From Sphingomonas caeni (GTDB lineage Bacteria; Pseudomonadota; Alphaproteobacteria; Sphingomonadales; Sphingomonadaceae): a DNA stretch of 64,000 nucleotides. Both the position numbers and the translations under genes were made by a program. Shown here piece after piece: positions 1 to 12,010 of the stretch. Positions within the stretch are counted from its first letter, which is position 1; every line of letters starts with the position of its first letter. The notes beneath the pieces are model-generated. The model ran no database searches. It was not told where the DNA came from and saw nothing but the letters and a program-made list of their open reading frames with translations. The DNA lies in assembly GCF_026013415.1 (NCBI RefSeq), contig NZ_JAPDOK010000003.1:310001-374000 (forward strand). The letters are read 5' to 3'.

Positions 1-2766
1 TTCCTGCGCGCAAGCTTCGGGCTGCCGGGCGGCGATATCGACGCGGCGATTGCCGCATCGTGCGGCGATGACCGGTTCGATGTGGCGAGCCTGCGCCGGA
101 TCGTGGCGGCGAACCGGGACTGGGGGACCGCGACCGGACTGGGCGCTGCTGACGCGGTTGGACGCTGGCTGGCGCTGGATGCGGCCGGACGGGCGGCGGC
201 GCTGGGCGATCTGGCCGGCGTGTTCCTCACGCAGAAGGGCGAGCCCCGGAAAATCTCGCCCAAGCTGGTGCAGACCGATCCCGGCTACGAAGCCATGGCC
301 GAGGCGCTGGGTGCGCGCTGCGCCGAGCTGCTGGGGATGAAAGCCCTTGCCGATTATGCCGATCTGCTGGCCGCCGGGCTGGCGGCCGGCCGCGACTATG
401 CCCGCGCCTATGCCGCTGCCAAGCGCCGCGCCGGGGCGGTCGACTTCGACGATCTGATCCGCGCCACCGTGGCGCTGCTCGGCCAGCCCGGCATGGGCGA
501 ATGGGTGCGCTTCAAGCTCGATCAGGCGACCGAGCATGTGCTGATCGACGAGGCGCAGGATACCAATCCGCGCCAATGGGCGATCGTCGCGGCGATCGCG
601 GACGAGTTCTTCAGCGGCGAAGGCGTGCGGCCCCGCGCGGCCCGGACGCTGTTCACGGTGGGCGACTATAAACAGGCGATCTTCGGCTTCCAGGGCACCG
701 ATCCGATCTATTTTCGCGCCGCGCACGATCGGTTCGCGCGGCTGGCGACCCTCTATGCCGATTATGAGGTCGAGGCGCGCGAGCTGGAGACGCTGTCGCT
801 CACCCATAGCTTCCGCTCGACCCGGCCGGTGCTCCAGTTCGTCGACGCGGCGCTGGCGACCCTGCCCGAGCCGGGGATGGGCGCGCTGAGCGATCTCGAA
901 GCGCATGCCAGCATGATCGACGGACCGGGCAGCGTCACGCTGTGGCCGGTCACCGTCGAGGGCGGCGGCGACGCCGATGAGGAGGAATGGATCGGCGATG
1001 CCACGCGCAAGCTGGCCGGCGATATCGCACGCGCGATCAAGGGCTGGCTCGCCTCGGGGATGATGCTGGAGAGCAAGGGGCGCAAGCTCCGCCCTGAGGA
1101 TGTGATGATCCTCGTCAAGCGCCGCGGCGATCTCGCCTCGCTGATCGTCGCGCGGCTCTATGCCGAGGGCGTGCCGGTGGCGGGGGTGGATCGCCTCAGG
1201 CTCAACGCGCCGCTCGCGGTGCAGGACCTGCTCGCGGCGATCCGCTTCGTGCTCCAGCCCGACGACGACCTGTCGCTCGCGAGCCTGCTGGTGTCGCCGC
1301 TGATCGGGTGGAGCCAGGAGGAGTTGCTGGAGACCGCCGTGCGCGGGCGCGTGAGCCTGTGGCGGCACCTGCGCGCGAACTTCGCCGATCGCATCGCGCC
1401 GCTCGAGCAATTGCTGCGGCGGGCGGACTTCACCACGCCCTATCGCTTTCTCGAGGAAATCCTGTCCGGCCCGCTCCAGGGCCGCCGCAAGCTGCTGCTG
1501 CGGCTGGGGGCGGAGGCGCGCGATCCGATCGAGGAATTGCTCAACGCCGCGCTCAATTTCGAAAACGTGGCGACGCCCTCGCTCCAGCGCTTCCTCGACT
1601 GGTTCGATCGCGGCGATGTCGAGATCGTGCGCGATGCGGCGCAGCCCGCGGGCACGGTGCGGGTGATGACCGCGCATGGCGCGAAGGGGCTGCAGGCGCC
1701 GCTGGTGATCCTCGCCGATGCGGCGATCGATCCGGCCAACAACCGGCGCGACACGTTGCTCTGGGCGCCCGAGGGGCATGACGGGGAGCGCTTCCCGATC
1801 TTCCGCCCGCGCGCTGCCGAGCGCGGCGGGCCGCTCGATGCCGCCATCGCCGAGCAGGACGAGCGTGAGCTCGCCGAGCATTGGCGGCTCTTCTATGTCG
1901 CCGCGACGCGGGCCGAGGAACGGCTGGTGATCGCGGGGGCGCTGGGCCCCCAGGCCAAGGGCGTGCCGCCTGAGGCGAGCTGGTATTCGGCGGCGTCGCG
2001 GGCGCTGGCGGGGCTGGGCGTGGCGGGCGAGGGGGTGCTCGAATTTCGCGGGCTCCAGCCCGAACCGCCGGTGGCGGTGTTGACCGAGGCCATGGCGCAG
2101 CTGACCGCCGAGCCTGCGGTCCCGTCATGGCTCGGCGAGCAGGCGCCCGAGGAGGCCCGCCCGCCGCGTCCGCTTGCGCCGTCGTCGCTCGGCGAGGATC
2201 TGGTTGCCGATCCGCCGCCTACGCCTGCGATGCGCGCGGCGGCGGAGCGGGGGCGGTTGATCCATGCGTTGCTCGAACGGCTGCCCTCGGTCGCGCCCGA
2301 GGCGCGCGCGGCGGCGGCGGAGCGTTGGCTGGCGGGCGCGGGGGGCGTCGCCGATGCGGCTGCGCGCGCCGAGCTTGCCGGGGCCGCGCTGGCGGTGACG
2401 CGCGATCCGCGCTTCGCCGATCTCTTCGGGGAGGGCGCGCTTGCCGAGGCGCCGATCGCGGCGGTGGTCGATGGCGTGGTGGTCTCGGGTACGGTCGATC
2501 GACTGGTGGTCGAGGACGGCCGCGTCCGGGTGGTCGATTTCAAGACCGGCCGCCGCGCGCCCGGTCCGGACGAAATCCCTGCCTATCACCTCCGCCAGAT
2601 GGCGGCCTATGCCGCGGCGCTGGCGGTGATCTTCCCCGGACGGACCATCGAGGCAGCGTTGCTCTACACCGCGGGTCCGGTCCTCCACATCCTCCCGCCC
2701 GCGCTGCTTGCCGAGCACAAGCCGCGCTTGGGACCCTCGGAGCAAAGCTTGGCCGCGCGCGCTTGA
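1..2766 (+). CDS. addA: Double-strand break repair helicase-nuclease AddA, 5' truncated by window edge
   Basis: The frame is open from base 1, so this is the C-terminal ~921 residues of a protein usually near 1150 aa; the Walker A region lies off the window. Visible UvrD/RecB-type helicase motifs: IDEAQDTN (fragment residue ~182), GDYKQAIFGFQG (~221), THSFRST (~268), MTAHGAKGLQ (~556) and YVAATRAEERL (~632). A C-terminal PDDEXK nuclease domain follows, with GTVDRL and VVDFKTG (~844) and a YHLRQMAAYAAAL helix. AddAB resects double-strand ends and loads RecA (family knowledge). The partner addB is expected upstream, outside the window. trxA follows 50 bp downstream on the same strand. The assignment is firm because helicase and nuclease motifs occur in one chain. 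Confidence 0.95.
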   Translation, partial: FLRASFGLPGGDIDAAIAASCGDDRFDVASLRRIVAANRDWGTATGLGAADAVGRWLALDAAGRAAALGDLAGVFLTQKGEPRKISPKLVQTDPGYEAMAEALGARCAELLGMKALADYADLLAAGLAAGRDYARAYAAAKRRAGAVDFDDLIRATVALLGQPGMGEWVRFKLDQATEHVLIDEAQDTNPRQWAIVAAIADEFFSGEGVRPRAARTLFTVGDYKQAIFGFQGTDPIYFRAAHDRFARLATLYADYEVEARELETLSLTHSFRSTRPVLQFVDAALATLPEPGMGALSDLEAHASMIDGPGSVTLWPVTVEGGGDADEEEWIGDATRKLAGDIARAIKGWLASGMMLESKGRKLRPEDVMILVKRRGDLASLIVARLYAEGVPVAGVDRLRLNAPLAVQDLLAAIRFVLQPDDDLSLASLLVSPLIGWSQEELLETAVRGRVSLWRHLRANFADRIAPLEQLLRRADFTTPYRFLEEILSGPLQGRRKLLLRLGAEARDPIEELLNAALNFENVATPSLQRFLDWFDRGDVEIVRDAAQPAGTVRVMTAHGAKGLQAPLVILADAAIDPANNRRDTLLWAPEGHDGERFPIFRPRAAERGGPLDAAIAEQDERELAEHWRLFYVAATRAEERLVIAGALGPQAKGVPPEASWYSAASRALAGLGVAGEGVLEFRGLQPEPPVAVLTEAMAQLTAEPAVPSWLGEQAPEEARPPRPLAPSSLGEDLVADPPPTPAMRAAAERGRLIHALLERLPSVAPEARAAAAERWLAGAGGVADAAARAELAGAALAVTRDPRFADLFGEGALAEAPIAAVVDGVVVSGTVDRLVVEDGRVRVVDFKTGRRAPGPDEIPAYHLRQMAAYAAALAVIFPGRTIEAALLYTAGPVLHILPPALLAEHKPRLGPSEQSLAARA

Positions 2767-2816
2767 GCCGCGCGTCACGGCTCCATAGATTACCGCTACA
2801 CTCAGGAGATTCTTAG

Positions 2817-3134
2817 ATGACCAAGCTTGTCACCGACGCCAGCTTCCAGGCCGATGTGCTCGATTCCGAAAAGCCGGTGGTGGTCGATTTCTACGCCGAA
2901 TGGTGCGGGCCGTGCAAAATGATGGCGCCGGGCCTCGCCGAGCTGGCCGAGGAAATGGCCGACGACGTCACCATCGTGAAGATCGACGCCGAGGAAAGCC
3001 CTGAGGCCCCGAGCCGCTATGGCGTGCGCGGTTTTCCGACGCTGATCGTGTTCAAGGGCGGCGAGCCCGTCGCGATCCGCCCGGGCGCGATGCGCAAGAG
3101 CGAGCTGAAGTCGTGGATCGAGGGGGCGATTTGA
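2817..3134 (+). CDS. trxA: Thioredoxin
   Basis: A 105-aa classic thioredoxin, the normal size for the family. The active site WCGPCK has its redox cysteines at residues 30 and 33, and the cis-proline sits at Pro74 in RGFPTL. It is a cytoplasmic dithiol-disulfide oxidoreductase that supplies electrons to reductases (family knowledge). The ATG is preceded by an AGGAG about 8 bases upstream, which fixes the start. It lies just after addA on the same strand and ends at a hairpin terminator shared with convergent argJ. Confidence 0.96.
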   Translation: MTKLVTDASFQADVLDSEKPVVVDFYAEWCGPCKMMAPGLAELAEEMADDVTIVKIDAEESPEAPSRYGVRGFPTLIVFKGGEPVAIRPGAMRKSELKSWIEGAI

Positions 3135-3142
3135 CCTTCCCT

Positions 3143-3163
3143 CCCTCTCCCGATGGGAGAGGG
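3143..3163. terminator. Bidirectional hairpin terminator between trxA and argJ
   Basis: Perfect inverted repeat CCCTCTCCC-GAT-GGGAGAGGG, with 9-bp arms and a 3-base loop, lying between the stops of two convergent genes. The same arms recur at 32091-32111 and twice near 54.3-54.4 kb, so this is a repeated element as well as a plausible terminator. There is no long T tract. Confidence 0.6.
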
Positions 3164-3165
3164 AC

Positions 3166-4395
3166 TTAAGACCGATAATCCGCGTTGATCGAGATATAGC
3201 CATGGGTCAGGTCGCACGTCCAAATCGTCGCGCGGCCTGATCCGAGGCCCAGATCGATCCCGATCTCGATTTCCGAACCCTTGAGATGCGCCGCGACCGG
3301 CGCCTCGTCATAGCCCTCGACCGCAAGGCCGTTCACCGCCACCTGCGTGGTGCCGAAGCGGATCGAGAGGCGGTCGCGCTCGGCGGGTTCGCCGGCCTTG
3401 CCCACCGCCATGACGATGCGGCCCCAATTGGCGTCCTCGCCCGCGATCGCGGTCTTTACCAGCGGCGAATTGGCGACCGACAGGCCGATGCGGTGTGCGC
3501 TCGCGTCGCTCTCGGCGCCCTCCACTTCGACGGTGATGAACTTGCTCGCGCCCTCGCCGTCGCGGATGACGAGGTGGGCGAGCTGCAGGCACAGGTCCGA
3601 CAGCGCGGCGCGGAAGGCATCGCCGCCGGGGGAGTTCTGGTCGGTGAGCGGGGCATTGCCCGCCTTGCCGGTCGCGAAGGCGAGCACGGTGTCGCTGGTC
3701 GAGGTGTCGCTGTCGACGGTGATGCACGAGAAGCTCGCGCGATTCGCCTCGCCCAGTGCGGCCTTGAGGAACACCGGATCGACCGCCGCATCGGTGAAGA
3801 TGAAGCCGAGCATCGTCGCCATGTCCGGCGCGATTATGCCGCTGCCCTTGATGATGCCGATCAGGTTGACCGTGCGGCCGTCCACCACCGCGCGCGTCAC
3901 CGCCGCCTTGGCGAAGGTGTCGGTGGTCATGATCGTTTCGGCCGCCTGCTCCCAGCTGCAGGGTTCGGCGGTGAAGGCGGCGGCGAGCCCCGCTTCGCTC
4001 TTGTCGATCGGCAGCGGCACGCCGATCACCCCGGTCGAGGCGAGGAAGACGTCCGAGGGATCGCATCCCAGATGCTGCGCGGTCCTGGCGGCGAGATTCT
4101 CCACTGCTGCGCGTCCGCGGTCACCCGTGAACGCATTGGAATTGCCCGCATTCACCACCAGCGCGCGCGCTTGCCCCAGCACCAGTGCCTTGCGGCACCA
4201 TTCGACCTCGGGCGAGGGGCAGCGGCTCTGGGTGAGCACGCCCGCGACCGTGGTGCCCGGATCGAGCGTCACGAAGGTCAGGTCGCAGCGGTCCCACGTC
4301 TTGTAACGCGCACGCGCGATGCGCGGCGTCACCCCGGCGATGGCGGGCAGGTCCGGAAAGCCTTTCGGGGCGAGCGGGGAGCGGGTCGTGGACAT
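3166..4395 (-). CDS. argJ: Bifunctional glutamate N-acetyltransferase / amino-acid N-acetyltransferase ArgJ
   Basis: A 409-aa protein of the ArgJ family, which moves the acetyl group from N-acetylornithine to glutamate in cyclic arginine synthesis. The autocleavage site is visible in KGSGIIAP followed by MATMLGF; Thr194 should be the nucleophile freed by self-processing into alpha and beta chains (family knowledge). The N-terminal NAGNSNAFTG and C-terminal SPLVKTAIAGEDANWGR stretches are typical. It converges on trxA. The start ATG at 4395 gives a normal-length protein, with residues MSTTRSPLAP preceding the conserved region. Confidence 0.95.
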   Translation of the reverse strand: MSTTRSPLAPKGFPDLPAIAGVTPRIARARYKTWDRCDLTFVTLDPGTTVAGVLTQSRCPSPEVEWCRKALVLGQARALVVNAGNSNAFTGDRGRAAVENLAARTAQHLGCDPSDVFLASTGVIGVPLPIDKSEAGLAAAFTAEPCSWEQAAETIMTTDTFAKAAVTRAVVDGRTVNLIGIIKGSGIIAPDMATMLGFIFTDAAVDPVFLKAALGEANRASFSCITVDSDTSTSDTVLAFATGKAGNAPLTDQNSPGGDAFRAALSDLCLQLAHLVIRDGEGASKFITVEVEGAESDASAHRIGLSVANSPLVKTAIAGEDANWGRIVMAVGKAGEPAERDRLSIRFGTTQVAVNGLAVEGYDEAPVAAHLKGSEIEIGIDLGLGSGRATIWTCDLTHGYISINADYRS

Positions 4396-4433
4396 GGCGG
4401 CGCGGTTGCACGCGGCCCGGCGCTTTGCAAGCG

Positions 4434-6434
4434 TCAGGCGGTCTTCGCCCTCGGCACCAGCAGGAACGCCGCGAGGTAGAGCAGCCCCGTCAGCAGCAGC
4501 AGATTGTTATACCCGGTGAACAGCGCCGCATATTCCAGGCAGCCGCCGACGATCGTCCCGAGCAGGTTGATCGCGAACGCCGCCTGCGAGTCCGATGAAT
4601 TCTGGAAGCGTTTCGCGAAGGCGACATTGGCGAGATAGATCGGCAGGAACGCCAGCAACGTCGCTGCGATCAGTCGGGGCGCGAAGGGCAGGGGCAGCAG
4701 CCATTCGGGCCGGACGATCCAGGCCAGCGCCAGCGATGCGGCGATGCCAGCGAACACCATCGGCAGCGGCGGCGTGCGGAACTTGCGCGTCGTCTCGACC
4801 GCGGCCAGCACCACGAGCAGCACCCCGGCAAAGACCAGGGCGTTGACGAACCAGGTCGTGCCGAACAGCAAGGCGAAGGTCGCGACATTCTTGGTTTCGA
4901 GCAGCAGGAAGGCCGCCCCCATGAAGAACAGGTCGGCATAGGGGCGCATCGGCCCCAGCGGCCCGCCGAGCGCGCGAACGGTGACCAGCGAGGTCAGCAG
5001 GATGCAGATCAGGGTGACCGTATAGAGCAGCGGGAAGGTGCCGCCGCGGAAATAGAGGAAGGGCGCATTGTCGCTCGCGGGGGCGATCACCTGGGGGCTG
5101 GAGGGCGTCCAGGCGGTGACGCAATGCTGGTTGGCGGGCGCGAGCGCGACGCTGACCACCGCCTGCGCGCCCGAGAAGGTATCGACGCATGGGGCATGGC
5201 CGAACACCGAGGCCGCGGTGCCGGCGAGCCGGTCGATCAGCCAGGGCTCGCGATAATAATTGTACATCGCGAAGGCGCCCTCGGGTTTCAGATGGCGGCG
5301 GACCGAGGCCATCGCTTCCTGGGTGAACAGGAAGGATTCGAGCCGGATCTGCGAGGCGCCGCTGACCAATGTCAGCGAATCGGGCAGCGCGAACAGGATC
5401 AAATCATATTTGCGGTCGGTGCTTTCGAGGAACGCGCGGCCGTCATTGGTGTGCCGGGTGACGCGGGGGTCGGCATAGGGCCGGTCGATGTTCAGCTCGG
5501 CGCCGATCTGGAGGATGCGCGGATCGATATCGACCGCGTCGACCCGCCCCGCGCCATTGCTCAGCGCGATCGCCACGTCCGATCCCGATCCCGCGCCGAC
5601 GATCAGCACATCCTTCAGCGCGTTGCCGGGCAGGCGGAGATAGGGCGTCTCGTAGATCCGCTCGCCCTGCTCGATCTTCCATTTGGCGGGCGCCATCAGC
5701 TGGTGCGGCACGCCATTGGCCTTGATCAGCAGGAAGCCGTCGCCCTTGCCGGCGATCTTCTGGGTGGTGACCTTGTAATAGGGCGACCAGCTGACCCCGG
5801 GCTGCATCGTCTCGAAGGTGAGCGTCATGACCAGCGCCACGCCCCAGGCGGCCGAGATCAGCCGCCGCGCCGGAACGGTCAGCAGCAGATAGAGCCCGGC
5901 CGCGATCGTCCCCCAGACGACCGAAGGTGCCTGGAGAAAGCTGAGCGCGGTGAAGCCGAGGATGCCGGCGAGCGAGCCGAGCAGGTCGTAGCGATAGGCC
6001 GAAAGCGGGCGGAGCTTGCCGAAGCAGCGCCCGACCAGTTCGGCGGGCCCTGCGAGGATCACCGCGGCGAGCACGAAGACGAGCGGGAGCGCAAGCCAGG
6101 CGGGCGGGCCGTTCATCTCCAGCGCGGTGAAATAGATCACGTCCGATCCGCTGCGCTCGATGCTCACCGGGAACAGGAAGACCCCGATCACCAGGATCGT
6201 CAGCAGCGGCAGCGAAAAGGGCCAGAGCGACCAGCTCTTGCGGCTGACCAGGAACCCCGCCCCGATGCCGAGGAACGAGCCGAGCAGCACGAAATTGGAG
6301 AAATAGGAGAGGTGGATGACGTTGGCGCCGAGCCAGCGGATCAGCGCCAGTTCGAGGAACAGCATCAGCGAACTGGAGAGAAGAAGCCGGATGACTGCCG
6401 CCCGGTCGTCGGATGCGCCTTCAGCCTGATCCAC
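4434..6434 (-). CDS. Polytopic membrane protein with spermidine-synthase-like methyltransferase fold
   Basis: A 666-aa protein. The N-terminal third has about six or seven hydrophobic helices and the C-terminal third several more. Between them lies a soluble Rossmann domain with a nucleotide/SAM-type glycine loop (VLIVGAGSGSD) followed by VDAVDIDP, as in spermidine synthases. Such fused proteins are common in bacteria and usually have no proven product, so polyamine synthesis is not claimed. The start is a GTG preceded by GAGGGGGAA about 5 bases upstream. It is divergent from the 6588 gene and lies 38 bp upstream of argJ on the same strand. Confidence 0.75.
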   Translation of the reverse strand: MDQAEGASDDRAAVIRLLLSSSLMLFLELALIRWLGANVIHLSYFSNFVLLGSFLGIGAGFLVSRKSWSLWPFSLPLLTILVIGVFLFPVSIERSGSDVIYFTALEMNGPPAWLALPLVFVLAAVILAGPAELVGRCFGKLRPLSAYRYDLLGSLAGILGFTALSFLQAPSVVWGTIAAGLYLLLTVPARRLISAAWGVALVMTLTFETMQPGVSWSPYYKVTTQKIAGKGDGFLLIKANGVPHQLMAPAKWKIEQGERIYETPYLRLPGNALKDVLIVGAGSGSDVAIALSNGAGRVDAVDIDPRILQIGAELNIDRPYADPRVTRHTNDGRAFLESTDRKYDLILFALPDSLTLVSGASQIRLESFLFTQEAMASVRRHLKPEGAFAMYNYYREPWLIDRLAGTAASVFGHAPCVDTFSGAQAVVSVALAPANQHCVTAWTPSSPQVIAPASDNAPFLYFRGGTFPLLYTVTLICILLTSLVTVRALGGPLGPMRPYADLFFMGAAFLLLETKNVATFALLFGTTWFVNALVFAGVLLVVLAAVETTRKFRTPPLPMVFAGIAASLALAWIVRPEWLLPLPFAPRLIAATLLAFLPIYLANVAFAKRFQNSSDSQAAFAINLLGTIVGGCLEYAALFTGYNNLLLLTGLLYLAAFLLVPRAKTA

Positions 6435-6587
6435 TGCGTTCCCCCTCTCGATACCCGCGCCCCATGCGCTATCCGGTGATGGTTAGCAAAGTCTTGATGA
6501 CGCTTGCGAATGCCGCGAGCGCGCGGTTGCGCGGGTCCGCGCACTTTGCGAGACTGTAGTCGCGGCAAAAGGGGGGAGAGGCGCGCA

Positions 6588-7877
6588 ATGATCGTACCGA
6601 TGATGCTTGCGGTGGCGGCGCCACCGCCGGCCGAGCCGCTGTGGGAATTGGTGCCGCCGGCGCCGCACTACGAGGCGCCCTGTCCGCTGCCCGCCGCGCG
6701 ATGGAAGCCGCTGTCCGGGGAGGAGAGGCCGTTCTCCCGCGATATCGTCTCTTTCGATGGCGGGCAGCTGTCGTGGAACGGCATGGCGATCAGCGAGACG
6801 GATCTGACCATCATCGTGCAGCATGTGGCGTCGCAGCGCTTACGGGCGCCGATCATCCTTTCCGGCGTGGGAGTTGCGTGCGCGAAGCTTCGCCGGATCG
6901 CCGCGCTGATCGCGACCGAGGGCGGTTGCACGCCGGCCATTTGCTGGGTCACCTTCAAGGCGCTGCCCCCGCAGCCGCCGATGGTGTCGGTGGCGCCTCC
7001 GCCGATGCCCGTGCCGGCGAACGTCCTCCCGCCCCCGCCACCGCCGCGATCCTATGCGCCGCCGCCGCCCCAGGAATCGGGCGGGAACCGGGTAAGGCCG
7101 CGCGGCGCGCCGCAGAACTGGGTCACGAACGACGATTATCCCGCCGCCGCACTGCGCGTCGAAGCCTCGGGTCCGGTCGCGTTCCGGCTCGATATCGATG
7201 AGGCCGGACGGGTCTTCGCCTGCACGGTGACCAGCTCGTCGGGATGGGACATTCTCGACGCGACCACCTGCGCCCTGCTCAAGCGGCGCGCCCAGTTCGT
7301 GCCCGCGACCGACGCGCAGGGGCAGCCGGTCCCGTCGAGCTGGTCCAGCCGGCTGCGCTGGGAGCTGCCCGAAGAGGTGCGCGTGCCGGTCGAATCCTGG
7401 GCCTCGACGCTGCGCTTCACGATCAGCCCCAATGGCGAACTCGCCTCGTGCGCCTATCAGGAATATGGCGCGCCGGCGATCGAGGAGCGCTCGCCCTGCG
7501 TCGAGATTTCCGAGGTCCCCGTGCCGGCGATGCGCAGGCTGCGCGGGCGGTCGCAGGGGCCCGTGACGATCGTCATCCGCTTCGATCATGCGGTCGCGGG
7601 GATGACGATGCCCAAGGTCCCGGCGCTTTCGGCCAGGTTCAAGCCGATCGCCGTCTGGAGCGGCGGCTACACGATCAATCCGTACGGCAACCCCACCAGC
7701 TGCACCGGCACGATCGACGACCATGACCTGCCGGTGCCCGCAGTCACCTGCCTCAGCTACACGCATTATCAAGCGCCCGGCCAATCCTATCAGGCGACCA
7801 CGACGCTCAGCTTCTTCACCGATGGTGATCCGGGTGTCGCGGTGGCGCTGCCGGGGCTGACCGATCTGGGGGATTGA
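6588..7877 (+). CDS. ExbD-like / TonB-C-like protein with proline-rich linker
   Basis: 429 aa from the ATG that has GGGGGGAGAGG just upstream; a longer in-frame extension has no ribosome site. Residues ~45-120 resemble the periplasmic part of ExbD/TolR (a short strand, then helix, then PIILSGVGVACAKLRRI). A proline-rich linker at ~130-170 (several PPPPP runs) leads to a TonB C-terminal-like fold: PVAFRLDIDEAGRV, a cysteine pair around CTVTSSSGWDILDATTC, then FVPATDAQGQPV. The far C-terminus is not recognised. The Cys...Cys and the A-D-G-x-P-V ending occur again in the next gene, so the two form a tandem pair. The role is unknown; energy transduction is only an inference from the fold. Confidence 0.6.
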   Translation: MIVPMMLAVAAPPPAEPLWELVPPAPHYEAPCPLPAARWKPLSGEERPFSRDIVSFDGGQLSWNGMAISETDLTIIVQHVASQRLRAPIILSGVGVACAKLRRIAALIATEGGCTPAICWVTFKALPPQPPMVSVAPPPMPVPANVLPPPPPPRSYAPPPPQESGGNRVRPRGAPQNWVTNDDYPAAALRVEASGPVAFRLDIDEAGRVFACTVTSSSGWDILDATTCALLKRRAQFVPATDAQGQPVPSSWSSRLRWELPEEVRVPVESWASTLRFTISPNGELASCAYQEYGAPAIEERSPCVEISEVPVPAMRRLRGRSQGPVTIVIRFDHAVAGMTMPKVPALSARFKPIAVWSGGYTINPYGNPTSCTGTIDDHDLPVPAVTCLSYTHYQAPGQSYQATTTLSFFTDGDPGVAVALPGLTDLGD

Positions 7878-7878
7878 G

Positions 7879-8775
7879 GTGGCTTTGGGTATCGTTGGCC
7901 GGATGATCGGCTGTCTTGCCTTGATCGCGGGCGCCGCGGCTCCGGCCCAGGCGCAGACTGCGAACCGCCCGGCCGGGGCGGGTCCAGCCGTTTGCGGCTT
8001 CTCGATTCCGCCAAGGCCCGGTGAAGCGCGGAAGGCGGCCCCCTGCGGTTCGCCGCAGTCATGGTTCGACCCTAAGGATTTCGCGGCCCTCCCGGCCTGG
8101 AAGACCGCTTTGGGGAAGACGGTGTTCAGGCTCGATATCGACGCCGCCGGGCAGATCGCGCGCTGCACGATCATCGCCTCGAATGTCGATCCCGCGCTCG
8201 ATGCGCGGCTCTGCCAGTCGCTGAGCGAGCGCGGGCGATTTCGTCCGGCGCTGAACGCGGAGGGCGCGCCGGTTCCGTCAACCTATATCAGTTCGACGCT
8301 CTGGCTGGGGAAGGGCGACCCGGTGCCGCTCGAATCCTGGGCTCGAACCGCGCGTATCGAATTCGACGCCGATGGGCGGCTGGTGGGGTGCGATATCCGC
8401 AGCGAAGGCGGCGCATCCGGCGCGCATGTCTTCATGTGCGAAGACCCCTATCGCGGATCGTCGGCGCTCGACGACGCCAGGCATCGCCCGCGCATTTTCG
8501 TGCGGCGGATCGAATATCTGGTCGAAGGCCAGCCGCTCACCGTGGCGGGCGAGGCGCCTCCCGGCAGGTTGTTCGCGAAAAGCGTTCAGGGAATGCACAT
8601 TTCGGCGAAGGGAGAGCCACAAGACTGCGTCCTGCTGGCGGAAGAAGGGGCCACGATCTATCCCCGGCTCTGCGGGCCCGATATGAACTATCGGCCTTTG
8701 CCCCGGGGCACCCGCGCGCCCCTGGGCCTGATGCGGGTCGAGACGATCTGGGAAGTTCCGGCAGGCGCGCAATAG
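7879..8775 (+). CDS. Secreted TonB-C-like domain protein, paralogue of the preceding gene
   Basis: 298 aa starting at a GTG one base after the upstream TGA, so it is translationally coupled. It has an N-terminal signal peptide (LIAGAAAPAQAQ, cleavage near residue 26). The central region VFRLDIDAAGQIARCTII...DARLCQSLSERGRFRPALNAEGAPVPSTY matches the TonB-C-like block of the preceding gene, including the Cys pair. A second half (PLESWARTARIEFDADGRLVGCDI) repeats the theme, giving two related modules. There is no TonB box or membrane anchor beyond the signal. Function unknown; exported, periplasmic or outer-membrane associated. Confidence 0.6.
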   Translation: MALGIVGRMIGCLALIAGAAAPAQAQTANRPAGAGPAVCGFSIPPRPGEARKAAPCGSPQSWFDPKDFAALPAWKTALGKTVFRLDIDAAGQIARCTIIASNVDPALDARLCQSLSERGRFRPALNAEGAPVPSTYISSTLWLGKGDPVPLESWARTARIEFDADGRLVGCDIRSEGGASGAHVFMCEDPYRGSSALDDARHRPRIFVRRIEYLVEGQPLTVAGEAPPGRLFAKSVQGMHISAKGEPQDCVLLAEEGATIYPRLCGPDMNYRPLPRGTRAPLGLMRVETIWEVPAGAQ

Positions 8776-8832
8776 GGCTCGCGCCCTTTTTCGATTGGCG
8801 AAGCCGGATCGAGTCACTATGTCCCGCGTCTG

Positions 8833-9120
8833 TTGCGCTTAATTCCGGATTGTCGCTTGGAACTGCTTCTCCTCCTAACCGCGCTGTTCGCCAGCCTGAC
8901 CGGGTCCGCTTCGGGCGACCAGGCGGCAGTGCGCGGGGTGCAGGGCGTTGCGGTGATCCGGGCGGCCGAAGTCGCGCAGGCGGCGGTCCAGCCCGCGCGT
9001 GCGGCCTTGCCGCGGGCGGTGCTTCCGGCACGCGTGCGCCCGGCCGTGCAGCGCTGGTTCGCGGTTCTGCCGGCGCCCATCTATTCGCTGCGCCTCGTCT
9101 TCGAGCGCCGGCTCGAATGA
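8833..9120 (+). CDS. Possible small secreted protein, unknown
   Basis: A 95-aa reading frame in the 475-base gap before secA. It starts at a TTG without a clear ribosome site, so the start is uncertain. It opens with a hydrophobic leader ([19 protein letters not shown]), then an alanine/arginine-rich tail ending [12 protein letters not shown]. No family recognised. The signal-like leader and the position directly upstream of secA favour a real small gene, but composition alone could produce this in GC-rich DNA. The rest of the gap (8776-8832 and 9121-9250) shows nothing else. Confidence 0.4.
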   Translation: MRLIPDCRLELLLLLTALFASLTGSASGDQAAVRGVQGVAVIRAAEVAQAAVQPARAALPRAVLPARVRPAVQRWFAVLPAPIYSLRLVFERRLE

Positions 9121-9250
9121 GCTGCTGACGGCGTCCCCAAGGGCCGCCGTTTTCCGATTTCGTGCCGCCCATGTGCGGCACCAGCGCGGGCGCGGGACCG
9201 TTCAGGCGGGCGCACGCATCGATCCATTTCAGATACGACAGGAAACGCAC

Positions 9251-12001
<2,751 letters not shown>

Positions 12002-12010
12002 TCTAGCTTA

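Noticed and set aside
9125-9250. Upstream in-frame extension of secA
   Set aside because: The reading frame continues to 8999, but lacks SecA homology; the ATG at 9251 begins the normal SecA N-terminus.
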